Shown piece by piece: positions 32,296 through 41,562 of a DNA stretch of 64,000 bases; positions within the stretch are counted from its first letter, which is position 1; each line of letters begins with the position of its first letter. The notes under the pieces were generated by a model. The model did not search any database. It had not been told where the DNA came from and saw only the letters and a program-made list of their open reading frames with translations. The stretch is taken from contig NZ_JAAKGS010000001.1 of assembly GCF_011043555.1 (NCBI RefSeq), positions 620,001 to 684,000 of the forward strand. The letters run 5' to 3'. The position numbers and the translations under genes are program-made. This DNA is from Sphingobacterium sp. SGR-19. GTDB taxonomy: Bacteria > Bacteroidota > Bacteroidia > Sphingobacteriales > Sphingobacteriaceae.

Positions 32296-35200
32296 ATGTA
32301 CCTGAACTGCCACTCCTACCACAGTCTGCGCTACGGCACGCTTTCATTGGAAACGCTGGTGCAGCAGGCGCTTGCCTGCGGGGCAACTTCGCTCGCCTTG
32401 ACGGACATCAATACCGTAACGGGAATCTATGATTTTGCCAAGATATGCCGCAAGGAAGGGATAAAACCTGTGGTGGGCATGGAATTTCGTGAGGGAAACC
32501 GCCTACTTTACATCGGCTTGGCGAAAACGCAACGGGGTATCGGGGAGCTGTGCCGACTGCTTACGGCCCGCAACTGCGAGGGTATGCCCCTCCCCGATCG
32601 GGCTCCAGATTTCCAAGATGTCATCACTATCTATCCGCTGTCCAATGTGCCGCAGCAGCTGGGCACGGATGAATATATCGGCATCCGCCCCAGCGAACTG
32701 AACCTGCTGGTACAGGAAAAATGGAAAAGCTTGTTGCCGCGCATGCTGGCGCTAAACCCGGTAACGGTATCGGGCAAAAAGGAGTATAACCTGCACCGCA
32801 TCCTGCGCGCTATCGACCTGAACGTGGTGCTGTCCCGCTTGTCGGAAGATGCTTGCTGCCGTACCGATGAATATATGCGGCCTACCGGGGAACTAATGGA
32901 AATATTTGGGGAGTACTCGCAGCTCGTGGCCAATACGGCTCGGGTAATGGAAGCTTGCGATTTTGCGTTTGATTTTAAAACACCCAAGAACAAAAGGCAC
33001 TATACGGGAAACCGCGAGGGTGATATCAACTTGTTGACGGGGCTGGCTTATGCGGGTTTGAAAAAGCGTTATGGGGAGAAAAACCGACCTGCGCGGGAGC
33101 GTGTGGAAAAAGAGCTGAGGGTAATCGATGAGCTGGGATTCAGCGGTTATTTCTTGATTACCTGGGATATCGTTCGCTACAGCAACAGCATGGGCTTTAT
33201 GCACGTGGGCCGGGGCAGCGGGGCGAACAGCATCGTGGCATACTGCCTCGGCATTACGGATATATGCCCCTTGGAGCTTGATCTGTATTTTGAGCGCTTC
33301 CTGAACCTCAACCGCAAGACACCGCCGGATTTTGATATTGATTGGAGCTGGCAGGAAAGGGATGTAATATTGCAGTATATATTTGACCGCTATGGCAAGG
33401 AACATGTGGCTTTCTGCGGCACGAATGTGGAATTTAAGTACCGCTCGATATTCCGGGAGGTGGGCAAGGTATTTGGTCTGCCAAAGGAGGAACTGGACGG
33501 GCTGGCAACCCAGCCGATGGAGCTGCACGATAACAACGCGGTGGTGGCGGCTGTACACAAGTATGGCAAGATGCTCGAAAAGTTTCCGAACCAGCGGAGT
33601 ATGCATGCCTGTGGGATATTGATATCGGAAACGCCGATAACCGATTATACGGCTCTGGAGATGCCGCCCAAGGGTTTTCCGATCGTGCAGTTTGATATGC
33701 ATGTGGCGGAGGATATCGGTTTTGAAAAGTTTGATATCTTGAGCCAGCGGGGTCTGGGCAGCATCAATGACGCGGTTAAACTGATCAGGAAAAACCGGGG
33801 GATACAGGTAGATATCCGGGATACGACGCTCTCCAAGGGGGAAATGCGCTGCAATGATTTTCTGGCTCGCGGCCAGACGATCGGCTGCTTCTACATTGAG
33901 TCGCCGGCCATGCGCGGGCTGCTGCGCCGCCTCAAGTGCGACAACTACCCGACGCTGGTGGCGGCTTCTTCTATCATCCGCCCGGGGGTAGCGCAATCGG
34001 GCATGATGAAGGAGTATATATTCCGGCATAACTATCCGGATCGTTTTGAGTATTTCCACCAGGTATTCGAGGAGCATCTGGGCGATACGTACGGTATCAT
34101 GGTGTATCAGGAGGACGTGATCAAGATCGCGATGCATTTTGGTGGCCTATCGGCGGCTGATGGAGATATTCTGCGGCGGGCCATGAGCGGAAAAGGCCGG
34201 TCGCTGTCGGCCTTGCAGCGGGTAAAGGATAACTTTTTTGCGTCCTGCACACGCCTTGGCCACCCGGAGGTGCTGAGCCGCGAGGTGTACCGGCAGATCG
34301 AATCGTTCGCGGGTTACTCTTTCTGTAAGGCGCACTCGGCTTCTTATGCAGTGGAGAGTTACCAGAGTCTTTACTTAAAGGTGTATTATCCGCTGGAATT
34401 TATGGTGGCGGTGATCAATAACCAGGGTGGTTTCTACCGCACGGAGGTGTATGTGCACGAGGCGCGTATGTCGGGCGCGCATATCTTGAACCCATGCATC
34501 AACAAAAGTGGTTATGAGACGACTTTATATGGTCGGGATGTGTATCTGGGCCTGATGCTCCTGCAGGGATTGGAAAGTAGGCTGGCGGAGGGTATCGTGG
34601 AAGAGCGTGAACGCAACGGCGACTTCTGGTCACTGGAGGATTTTGTGCAGCGTATACCGATCGGCATCGAGGGGGTGCAGCTGCTCATCTTTATCGGGGC
34701 TTTCCGTTTTACGGGGAAGTCGAAAAGTGAGCTATTGGTGCAGGCAAGACTGCTGCTGGTAAATTTTAAACCGGAACAGCGCATGCCACTTTTGCTGCGG
34801 GAACCGGCCAAGGAATGGTCGCTACCGAAGTTGGAGCGCTCTTACTTCGAGGATGCTTTTGATGAGATCGAACTGCTGGGCTTTCCGGTTTCCTGCTCGC
34901 CTTTTGATCTGTTGCAGACGACTTTTCGGGGAGATGTGATGGTGGCTGACTTGGTGAACTGCCACAAGAAGCAGGTCCGGATGCTGGCTTATCTCATCGC
35001 GCGGAAGCATGTGCCGACGAAAAGGGGCGCAATGTACTTTGGTACGTGGATCGATGTGAAAGGTGATTACTTCGATACGGCGCATTTTCCGGACTGTCTG
35101 GAGCGCCATCCTTTTAAGGGTGGCGGCTGTTATTTGTTGCTCGGCACGGTAGAGGTGGACTACCACTTCCCTACCTTGACGATCCATAAGATGGCTAAGC

Positions 35201-35349
35201 TGCCTTTTATCCCGGACCCGCGGTACAACCACGACCGCGATAGCCAGTATAAGATTCATCAGCAGATCCGTGAGGATGTGAGCATGACGCATCGCGCGCC
35301 TTATCCGCAGGCGCACGAGATTGGGCTGCCGAGGCGGAAGATGGGGTGA
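32296..35349 (+). CDS. dnaE: DNA polymerase III alpha subunit, accessory (error-prone type)
   Basis: 1017 residues from MYLNCHSYHSLRYG. N-terminal PHP domain; palm with HVGRGSGANSIVAYCLG, the catalytic PDFDIDWSWQ, and the third Asp in FEKFDILSQRGLG. GILISETPITDYTALE, YQEDVIKIAMHFGG and AGYSFCKAHSASYA follow, and the C-terminal OB region is short. At about 1000 residues it is shorter than replicative DnaE, like DnaE2/ImuC of mutasomes. It follows dinB by one base (stop, C, ATG), hence one operon. I infer damage-induced mutagenic repair. GC content is clearly higher than in neighbouring defence genes. Confidence 0.9.
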   Translation: MYLNCHSYHSLRYGTLSLETLVQQALACGATSLALTDINTVTGIYDFAKICRKEGIKPVVGMEFREGNRLLYIGLAKTQRGIGELCRLLTARNCEGMPLPDRAPDFQDVITIYPLSNVPQQLGTDEYIGIRPSELNLLVQEKWKSLLPRMLALNPVTVSGKKEYNLHRILRAIDLNVVLSRLSEDACCRTDEYMRPTGELMEIFGEYSQLVANTARVMEACDFAFDFKTPKNKRHYTGNREGDINLLTGLAYAGLKKRYGEKNRPARERVEKELRVIDELGFSGYFLITWDIVRYSNSMGFMHVGRGSGANSIVAYCLGITDICPLELDLYFERFLNLNRKTPPDFDIDWSWQERDVILQYIFDRYGKEHVAFCGTNVEFKYRSIFREVGKVFGLPKEELDGLATQPMELHDNNAVVAAVHKYGKMLEKFPNQRSMHACGILISETPITDYTALEMPPKGFPIVQFDMHVAEDIGFEKFDILSQRGLGSINDAVKLIRKNRGIQVDIRDTTLSKGEMRCNDFLARGQTIGCFYIESPAMRGLLRRLKCDNYPTLVAASSIIRPGVAQSGMMKEYIFRHNYPDRFEYFHQVFEEHLGDTYGIMVYQEDVIKIAMHFGGLSAADGDILRRAMSGKGRSLSALQRVKDNFFASCTRLGHPEVLSREVYRQIESFAGYSFCKAHSASYAVESYQSLYLKVYYPLEFMVAVINNQGGFYRTEVYVHEARMSGAHILNPCINKSGYETTLYGRDVYLGLMLLQGLESRLAEGIVEERERNGDFWSLEDFVQRIPIGIEGVQLLIFIGAFRFTGKSKSELLVQARLLLVNFKPEQRMPLLLREPAKEWSLPKLERSYFEDAFDEIELLGFPVSCSPFDLLQTTFRGDVMVADLVNCHKKQVRMLAYLIARKHVPTKRGAMYFGTWIDVKGDYFDTAHFPDCLERHPFKGGGCYLLLGTVEVDYHFPTLTIHKMAKLPFIPDPRYNHDRDSQYKIHQQIREDVSMTHRAPYPQAHEIGLPRRKMG

Positions 35350-35617
35350 AGATTTTTATTGGGTCATAGAAGCTCCGCCCGGAATTCAGCGATACCTTAT
35401 AGCTATTGTTCTTGGTTTATTGCTATTTTCATGCAGTTTTTCGATAATTTTATCATAAATCAACCGTTCAAATTTTTTAACCTCCTTCCTGTTCTCAAAA
35501 TAATTAAAATCTCTATTCATTTTCTTTATCTCACCGTTATCGCGTTTTTCAAACTCTATGGAGTTGCTACCTTTGAGTGGAGACAGATTTGAAAAATAGA
35601 TTTAAATTTGTTAACAG

Positions 35618-35899
35618 ATGAAAAGAGTATTTGACGATTCCTTTAAGAAAATGGCAGTAGAGCTTTCTTATAGCAAAGGATCGGTATTAGAAGCGGCAAA
35701 AGAACTGGATATGGATGCCAGTAGACTAAGTAAATGGCGCATGGATCCAAGATATAATGGTGGCACGATATTACCTAAAAACGACAAATTGACTCCCCAG
35801 GAGCAAGAAATCAGGGAGCTAAAGAAGAGGTTGCGGGATGCAGAATTAGAGAACGCTATCTTAAAAAAGGCGGTGGCCATCTTTTCCAAGGGAGACTGA
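35618..35899 (+). CDS. IS3-family transposase OrfA
   Basis: 93 residues. N-terminal HTH (FKKMAVELSYSKGSVLEAAK, SRLSKWR) and C-terminal leucine-zipper-like helix (EIRELKKRLRDAELENAILK), as in IS3-group OrfA. It is intact but its OrfB partner is broken, so the element is inactive. Confidence 0.85.
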   Translation: MKRVFDDSFKKMAVELSYSKGSVLEAAKELDMDASRLSKWRMDPRYNGGTILPKNDKLTPQEQEIRELKKRLRDAELENAILKKAVAIFSKGD

Positions 35900-36340
35900 G
35901 AAAGTACGAGTTCATACGTAAACACATAAATATCTTTCCAGCCAGAAAAGATGTGCAATACAATCAAAGTTAGCAGCAGTGGATTTTATAAGTGGCTGAC
36001 CAGACCACAAAGTAACAGAGAAAAAAAGACAGCGGAATTATCTGCCCTGATACAGCAGGAATATGAAAATAGCCATCAGATCTACGGAAGTCCCCGTATT
36101 ACGCAGGAACTGAAGAAAAAACACTGGCAGGTATCTAGGTCGTATGTAGCGCGCTTAATGAAGAAACTGAACTTAAGAAGTAAGATCCGTAAAAAATATA
36201 AGGTGACCACCGATTCCAGCCATAGTTATGGTATAGCTGAAAATCTCCTCGGGAGAGATTTTTCAGCGAATGCATTATCCCAAAAATGGGTCGGTGATAT
36301 TACCTATATAAAGACTACCTGCGGATGGGCCTACCTTACT
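35896..36340 (+). pseudogene. IS3-family transposase OrfB, frameshifted and truncated
   Basis: The first frame reads RKYEFIRKHINIFPARK; a one-base insertion (extra G before ATG TGC) then shifts to MCNTIKVSSSGFYKWL, followed by SHQIYGSPRITQELKKK and WVGDITYIKTTCGWAYLT. The sequence stops at the first catalytic region and abuts an IS21 fragment. The second and third catalytic residues are missing. Confidence 0.75.
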
Positions 36341-36344
36341 GGTA

Positions 36345-36419
36345 CTGGAACACAAACCGACAGACAAGATCTACATCGATTTCTCGGGTAAGAAGCTCAG
36401 CGACACTTTATACTCTTAA
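36345..36419 (+). pseudogene. IS21 IstA catalytic-core fragment fused to the IS3 remnant
   Basis: Reads LEHKPTDKIYIDFSG then KKLSDT, the conserved segment around the first catalytic Asp of IstA, and ends in a stop 9 bases later. It is in a different frame from the IS3 OrfB part. A third piece of IS21 debris in this window. Confidence 0.6.
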
Positions 36420-36706
36420 CAAGAATGGGATTTTAATGCTTACCCTTAGACTTCAAGAAGATTTTAATGAAAGAGAATGGAAGAGTGATAAATTTCTTGA
36501 GTAGCTAAAAAAAATTGTGATAAGGAATTTGATATGGTGTTGATAGCTGAGCACTTGGTCCATATACAGTATACTCAATAGATAGCTATCCGTAAAAACA
36601 TATTTACTAAAATATTTAGCTTTATTAAAATATTTTTTATATTTGGAGGATGCAACTTGGAGTCATAAATTATGATTTCAAGATTACAACATTATAAAAT
36701 ATTAAA
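36420..36706. other. AT-rich intergenic stretch after the IS debris
   Basis: No gene supported; several stops in all frames. Probably decayed accessory sequence. Confidence 0.35.
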
Positions 36707-36725
36707 GTATCACAAAATGTGATAC
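36707..36725. promoter_or_regulatory. GTATCACA-aaa-TGTGATAC palindrome
   Basis: Perfect 8-bp arms around AAA, 40 bases upstream of the truncated ORF6N gene. It looks like an operator. Confidence 0.4.
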
Positions 36726-36764
36726 CTCTATAGAATTAAACACACTAATCAACGATTATCAGTT

Positions 36765-36959
36765 ATGGCAAAGCAGACCCAAGATATAATTATCCCTAAC
36801 GGAGTTTTGGCGGATAGGATATATACGCTACGACATGAAAATATCATGCTAGATCGGGATTTGGCAGAGCTTTATGGTGTAGAGACACGTACTCTCAAAC
36901 AAGCTGTAAGAAGGAATATCGAAAAATTTCCAGAACACTTTTTTGTCAAAATTATATAA
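36765..36959 (+). pseudogene. ORF6N-domain DNA-binding protein, truncated
   Basis: 64 codons: an ORF6N domain (ADRIYTLRHENIMLDRDLAE, LYGVETRTLKQAVRRNIEKF, PEHFF) that stops where the domain would normally continue with an MxLTxxE segment. ORF6N proteins are phage- or toxin-associated DNA-binding proteins. A stretch of its 5' end (about 22 bases) reappears at the recombination scar near 57.57 kb. Confidence 0.6.
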
Positions 36960-37106
36960 TGGGTAAAGCTTTGCTTATGCGCAATTAGTTACAAATTCCC
37001 TACACAGTGCATAGGGAATTTAAAGCCACCCCTGCTTACTATATTTTTTAGCAAAACAAACACAAATCAAAGATATTTTAATAAATTTGCCTGAAGGCTT
37101 ATAATC

Positions 37107-38375
37107 ATGAAGAATAGTACCAAGATAACAAATGCGAGTATAGACTCGGCAGGGCTACCAAAGGATGCTAAACAGGTCATTGCGGAATATCTATGGAATG
37201 GATTTGACGCCAAAGCTACAGTTGTAGCTATTGACATCACGAGCAATCAGCTCGGTTACATAGAACAAATTAGCATTAGTGACAATGGCGAAGGTATTGC
37301 TCCCAATACGCTGGATTATTCTTTTGGCAATTTTCTGGATTCCTTAAAAAAGGGACAGCCTAAACGAACTTCGTACACACGTGGTAAGAAGGGAAAGGGA
37401 CGATTTGCCTTCTCTCTATTCGCAACACGCGCTACCTGGTACACGGTCGTAGCTGCCGGCGATAGCTTGGTACAGTATAAACTCGTGATAGACAGAGACG
37501 CGAAGGACGAATACGATAACTCGGAACCGCAGCCTTCGACTGCATTAAATACCGGCACAACAGTAGTGTTGGAGGGTGTATTTGGTCTGAATGCTATGAC
37601 ATTACAGTCGGAGGAATTTGTGGATTTTCTGGCGCAGGAGTTTGGTTGGTTCTTGCATCTAAACAAGGATTTGGGGTACAGCATCAAGATAAATGGCAAG
37701 CCTATCTCCTACCAACAGCTGATTCAGGAAACGGATGAAACTTCGTTTACAATATACAGCCCCGAGGAAAATTCTTTTGTCTTCAAGGTAAACTATATCC
37801 GTTGGAAATACCCTATCGGCGACCGTTACTATTATTATTTCCTGAACAGCCATAAGGCGGAGGTAGCTAAGCTGTTGAGCAGCTTTAATAATAACGCTAT
37901 CGATTTTCACCACTCCGTATATGTGCAGTCTTCTTTTTTTAACGGTTTTGAGATGTCCGATATGATGTTATCCGGTGAGGGAAACTTATTCAGTGAGAAG
38001 GAACAGCAAGTGGTATACCGCAAACTTGTAATTGAACTACGTGACATGCTGGAACGTAAACAGAAGAAATATGTGCGCGACCAGGCGGTGGATATCAAAC
38101 TGCAGGAGCTGGTACAAAAAGACTTATTGCCTCACTACAGTTCATCAGACGTGGATAAACAGCGTAACGTGACCCTCCTGCAACTGGTACAGGAACTTTA
38201 TATAGCTGATCCGCGCGCCTTTGTTGGTGTTAAAGCTGACTTAATTCGGACCTATCTGGGATTCCTAGACCTGCTGCTTCAAACTGACCGTAAAAATGAG
38301 ATACTACCCATTGTAGAACGGGCTATACCCTTATCGGACAAAGAGCGTGAAAGGATAGTTAAGATATTGAAGTAG
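37107..38375 (+). CDS. GHKL (HSP90-like) ATPase, possibly truncated
   Basis: 422 residues. GHKL motifs: IAEYLWNGFDAKAT (N-box), ISDNGEGIAP (G1), GKKGKGRFAFSLFA (G2/ATP lid) and TGTTVVLEG. A transducer-like domain (ISYQQLIQ to VYVQSSFFNGFEMSD) follows. It ends in a linker helix (IPLSDKERERIVKILK); related MORC-like defence ATPases usually continue for several hundred residues, so the C-terminal effector domain may be missing. The last codons overlap a leftward fragment of another gene, which supports truncation by recombination. Confidence 0.7.
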   Translation: MKNSTKITNASIDSAGLPKDAKQVIAEYLWNGFDAKATVVAIDITSNQLGYIEQISISDNGEGIAPNTLDYSFGNFLDSLKKGQPKRTSYTRGKKGKGRFAFSLFATRATWYTVVAAGDSLVQYKLVIDRDAKDEYDNSEPQPSTALNTGTTVVLEGVFGLNAMTLQSEEFVDFLAQEFGWFLHLNKDLGYSIKINGKPISYQQLIQETDETSFTIYSPEENSFVFKVNYIRWKYPIGDRYYYYFLNSHKAEVAKLLSSFNNNAIDFHHSVYVQSSFFNGFEMSDMMLSGEGNLFSEKEQQVVYRKLVIELRDMLERKQKKYVRDQAVDIKLQELVQKDLLPHYSSSDVDKQRNVTLLQLVQELYIADPRAFVGVKADLIRTYLGFLDLLLQTDRKNEILPIVERAIPLSDKERERIVKILK

Positions 38376-38516
38376 GTAATACCGTTTGCAGGCTAATCGG
38401 TAAATTCCAGTCAAAGCTTTTCAACTCCTTATTTAGTTCATCCAACAGCTGCTCTTCAGTAGGTAAATACAGCTTATATTGACAGGCAATAATTTGTCTC
38501 TGCCCTTCAGCTTGTC
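38360..38516 (-). pseudogene. C-terminal fragment, possibly of a DUF1016/YhcG-type nuclease
   Basis: An open stretch without start reads RQIIACQYKLYLPTEEQLLD then ELNKELKSF. The YKLYLPTEEEL-like ending is familiar from PD-(D/E)XK DUF1016 proteins, but I am not certain. It overlaps the end of the GHKL gene tail to tail. Confidence 0.35.
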
Positions 38517-38525
38517 TTTATGAAA

Positions 38526-39026
38526 TTAGTTTTTAAATAGGTAATAAAATGTCGGTACTAACATAATATAAGGAAGTGCTGCTATTACTAAATTATGGAT
38601 CGGGTATGGACGTAGATCGTTCGCAAACATGCTAAAGAGAGTGATCGACAGGAAACAAACAATTATTAATATTTTTAAAAGGCGAAAAGTATGAATACCT
38701 TTTCTGTACAATCTCTCCGCATTATCTTCTGTAACTTCTTCTAGATAATTGAAGTACTGGGGAATGAAAGCGAATGTCGTCATTACTAAATAGAGTATTG
38801 TTGCGGAAATAGGAAGATTCCATATTTTATTCTTCGCTACGTAACCATCAATTTCGCCCGAATTGTTATAATGTATAGGTACGGTGTCGGGCAATACTTT
38901 GTAATTGAGAATCACCAGTAGCCAATAAGCGAGTAAAACTAGCAAACAGAATAATTCAAAAAGTTTATCTTTTTGTCGAAATTTCAACTTAATATCAGGG
39001 CGTCTGGGCAATCTAGTCATTAACAA
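38526..39026 (-). CDS. DUF1648-domain membrane protein
   Basis: 166 residues with four predicted transmembrane segments (FELFCLLVLLAYWLLVILNY; LPISATILYLVMTTFAFIP; LLKILIIVCFLSITLFSMF; LVIAALPYIMLVPTFYYLF). Between the first two is VLPDTVPIHYNNSGEIDGYV, then KNKIW, the DUF1648 signature (LPxxVPxHxxxxGxxDG). Members accompany SdpI-type immunity proteins and small-molecule stress loci; the role here is unknown. Confidence 0.75.
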   Translation of the reverse strand: MLMTRLPRRPDIKLKFRQKDKLFELFCLLVLLAYWLLVILNYKVLPDTVPIHYNNSGEIDGYVAKNKIWNLPISATILYLVMTTFAFIPQYFNYLEEVTEDNAERLYRKGIHTFRLLKILIIVCFLSITLFSMFANDLRPYPIHNLVIAALPYIMLVPTFYYLFKN

Positions 39027-39261
39027 ATTTCTTTTAGTAGAAAATAAGCCTATGGATTACCTTACGGTTTTCAACAACTACAATTTGTACCATATGTGTA
39101 GATTCACAATCCATAGAATCAGCTACATTACGCGATTAAATACAAAACAGAAGAAACTATATTCTCCACATCCTAAGTAGATATTTCAAATATCTATATA
39201 AGTAGAGAATTATAAAAACCTTATTAAATAAAGTTTTTAATAGTGTAAAGTCTGAGGTTCC

Positions 39262-39517
39262 TTTTACTGTTGCATACACCGGAGTAAGCTGACCCCATAT
39301 TGCCGGGCAACAGCTATCCGATTCCGGAGCATATTGACCCCTCATAAGGTTCTGATTTTGGTTTACTTTGGGAAAAAGATATTACCTAATGGCCGGAAAA
39401 CCCAGGCCCATGTGTCAGATAAAACAGATGATCAGGCTGCACGAGCAGGGCTATGCGATCAAATCGATAGCACGCAGCCTAGGTATAAGCAAGAATACGG
39501 TATGTCGTAACTTTATA
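39262..39517 (+). mobile_element. IS21-family remnant 2 (left end plus istA start)
   Basis: The left end shows GACCCC repeats and GCATACACCGGAGTAAGC, nearly the same as remnant 1. The istA start at 39389 encodes MAGKPRPMCQIKQMIRL, then GYAIKSIARSLGISKNTVCR, an IstA HTH different in detail from remnant 1. It is cut off after about 43 codons and runs into the next gene. Confidence 0.65.
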
Positions 39518-39533
39518 ACAGAACACGCATACA

Positions 39534-39980
39534 TTATTTCCTTTTTGCAACATTTTCCTTAACAAGCTTTTCCTTAATAAGTTGCAACCCCTTAGTCGGA
39601 TTAAAGCTCAACAATTGTTTGGATAAATCTGTAAAATTGGGCAAAAAATATACCTTCGATTCACCAACTTTTATGTAATAGGTAAAAGGAAAAAAGGATT
39701 CGCTAATCTCACTGATCCTTTCCAGATAAATTTTTCTTGTCGTAAACAGCTTCTTTATAATCACGTGGTTTTCCGACAAATAAACATCAGCATAAGAAAA
39801 GCCAAATTTCAAAACCAAAGAAATTGCGGCAAGAAAAATGACTAAAAAGACTCCGCCTTCTACTGTAAGGTTTTTTGAAAATGTGATATACGTTAGGAAC
39901 ATTGTAAATGGCACAAAAAATAATAACAGCATTATCTGTGCTACTTTCGGATATCCACCGCTCACCTTTTTAGTTGTCAT
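39534..39980 (-). CDS. Small membrane protein with PH-like tail
   Basis: 148 residues from MTTKKVSGGYP (an upstream ATG adds 22 residues). Two transmembrane segments (IMLLLFFVPFTMFLTYITF; GGVFLVIFLAAISLVLKFGF), then a soluble part of alternating strands (ADVYLSENHVIIKKLFTTRK, YYIKVGESKVYFLPN) like the PH-type domain of small Bacteroidota membrane proteins. Function unknown. The 3' end abuts the IS21 remnant. Confidence 0.55.
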   Translation of the reverse strand: MTTKKVSGGYPKVAQIMLLLFFVPFTMFLTYITFSKNLTVEGGVFLVIFLAAISLVLKFGFSYADVYLSENHVIIKKLFTTRKIYLERISEISESFFPFTYYIKVGESKVYFLPNFTDLSKQLLSFNPTKGLQLIKEKLVKENVAKRK

Positions 39981-40046
39981 TTTCACTCCTCTTTTTATTT
40001 GTATCCCGAACTCTAAGCTCCAGCTAAATCCAGCGGATGACTTCAC

Positions 40047-40581
40047 AATTTTACTTCTTTTTTCTCATACTTTCGCCCTATAGTTCAATTCTCTAGAAAC
40101 CACGGATAAATCGGTTCAGTATGGCGTTTGTGAACAATAAATCTCTCTGCGGTAATAGTTGGCCATTGCTTCCGATCAATAATTCAATGCTATTGAGGAA
40201 TAGACAATTAATTGGGAACAAATAATTTGTATTGCTAATCTAGTTGATATTCTCTATTTTTAGGGTAACAGTTACTGGGGCCAGGTGAATAAGGACACAA
40301 AGGAACAGATGATTTACTAGTCTCAGATTTATCAGGCTTGGTTTCAAAGCTTACAAGCTGAGATTGAGCGGAGAAAGACGCTGGGCCCGAGAATAACGTT
40401 GTTGAATTTGCTGATGTATTGGGACTTGCATAAAGATCGAAACGCATAGTATCAAAATCAGAAGGACTAAAGAGCTAACAAGGCTGGATTCTTATTACTT
40501 AGGATTTCACTTTTTTTACATTAATACTACATGTACCTCACGCCATTTTATATAATACCGCGTACCTTCGTAGTGTAAATT
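40047..40581. other. Intergenic stretch with a lipoprotein-gene remnant
   Basis: Apart from the 120-base fragment of the duplicated lipoprotein gene annotated separately, I see no gene here. The 3' part is the upstream region of the AraC gene. Confidence 0.4.
40268..40387 (+). pseudogene. Third, fragmentary copy of the module lipoprotein gene
   Basis: About 120 bases match the 3' part of the second lipoprotein gene of modules A and B (YWGQVNKDTKEQMIY, then an in-frame stop, then QIYQAWFQSLQAEIERRK). Only the tail of the module remains. Confidence 0.8.
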
Positions 40582-41484
40582 ATGGCTTCAAGCGTTCACC
40601 AGTTTAAGGATATAAGTGATTACCTGAATGTAAGTAACCTTCAGGTCCAACCAAAATTTTCCGATTTCGTCATGTATGATTGGGAAGACATAAACTGGCA
40701 TGCATGCGTGGATGACATTCCCTACCGTCATCATTATTTTGAGCTAGTGTTGGAAATCGATACTGATTGCAACTTTACCGTTGACCAATTTAATTTCACA
40801 TCGGTCCATGGTCAAAATACGTTGTTCTTTATCAGTCCCTACCGTCTCCAATCTTGTCAATCTGGAAACGGTCTAGGATCTCACAAAGGCTTTACCATCC
40901 TATTCAAACCCGAGTTCCTGCACCTTCAGTCATCCAACACGTTATTTTTACAGGATTTCCCGTTCTTCAACCACCTCAGCTCGCCGAGCATCTCACTTGA
41001 TGGCCAATACGCGGAAGATATGATCGAAGTATTCCGTAAAATAAAGTATGAATACGATAATCACAATGTATTTAGCAGAGAGGTCATCAAAAACTATCTC
41101 CATATCCTTTTGCTGAAAGGGAAACTGCTGTACCGGCATCAATCTCCCCTCCATAACGGTATTGGCCGCGAGCAGGAAATCTACAACGAATTCATGCTAC
41201 TCGTCCAAAAGCACTATTCGGAGTTCGACGCTGTGGGCGAATATGCAAACCACATGCATATCAGCCCCAAACATCTTTCGGAAACCATAAAAAATGTCAG
41301 TGGACAAAGTGCGTTGCAGGTCATCCACCATGCCCGGCTCCACCATGCCAAGGCACTCCTGCGACAAACCAATATGACTGTTTCACAGATTGCCCATAAT
41401 CTCAATTTTAATAATCCCGACTACTTTTCCGTCTTCTTCAAGCGCCATGTGGGTGAAAGCCCGGTAACTTTCCGTAATTCTTAA
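40582..41484 (+). CDS. AraC-family transcriptional regulator
   Basis: 300 residues. N-terminal cupin-like sensing part (DDIPYRHHYFELVLEID, NTLFFISPYRLQS); C-terminal double HTH at about 205-300 (VGEYANHMHISPKHLSETIK, HHARLHHAKALLRQTNMTVS, QIAHNLNFNNPDYFSVFFKR). It is 79 bases upstream of two imine-reductase-like genes on the same strand and probably controls them. Confidence 0.9.
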   Translation: MASSVHQFKDISDYLNVSNLQVQPKFSDFVMYDWEDINWHACVDDIPYRHHYFELVLEIDTDCNFTVDQFNFTSVHGQNTLFFISPYRLQSCQSGNGLGSHKGFTILFKPEFLHLQSSNTLFLQDFPFFNHLSSPSISLDGQYAEDMIEVFRKIKYEYDNHNVFSREVIKNYLHILLLKGKLLYRHQSPLHNGIGREQEIYNEFMLLVQKHYSEFDAVGEYANHMHISPKHLSETIKNVSGQSALQVIHHARLHHAKALLRQTNMTVSQIAHNLNFNNPDYFSVFFKRHVGESPVTFRNS

Positions 41485-41529
41485 AGAATCTTCCTCCTTT
41501 TGTAAAGTATACACTCTTCATTGTCCACT

Positions 41530-41537
41530 TACTTTTG
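41530..41537 (+). promoter_or_regulatory. -7 box TACTTTTG for the reductase pair
   Basis: Matches TAnnTTTG 25 bases before the ATG of the first reductase. A TTTG at 41499-41502 is too far for a normal -33 element, so activator help is likely. Confidence 0.4.
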
Positions 41538-41562
41538 TACCAACAAAATAAGTGAACTTCAT

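Noticed and set aside
32893..34137. A 414-codon leftward open frame
   Set aside because: It lies entirely antisense to the catalytic part of the dnaE gene; its length comes from GC-rich codon use there.
39055..39075. CTTACGGTTTTCAAC as a regulon palindrome
   Set aside because: Only the left half matches; the CCGTA arm is missing.
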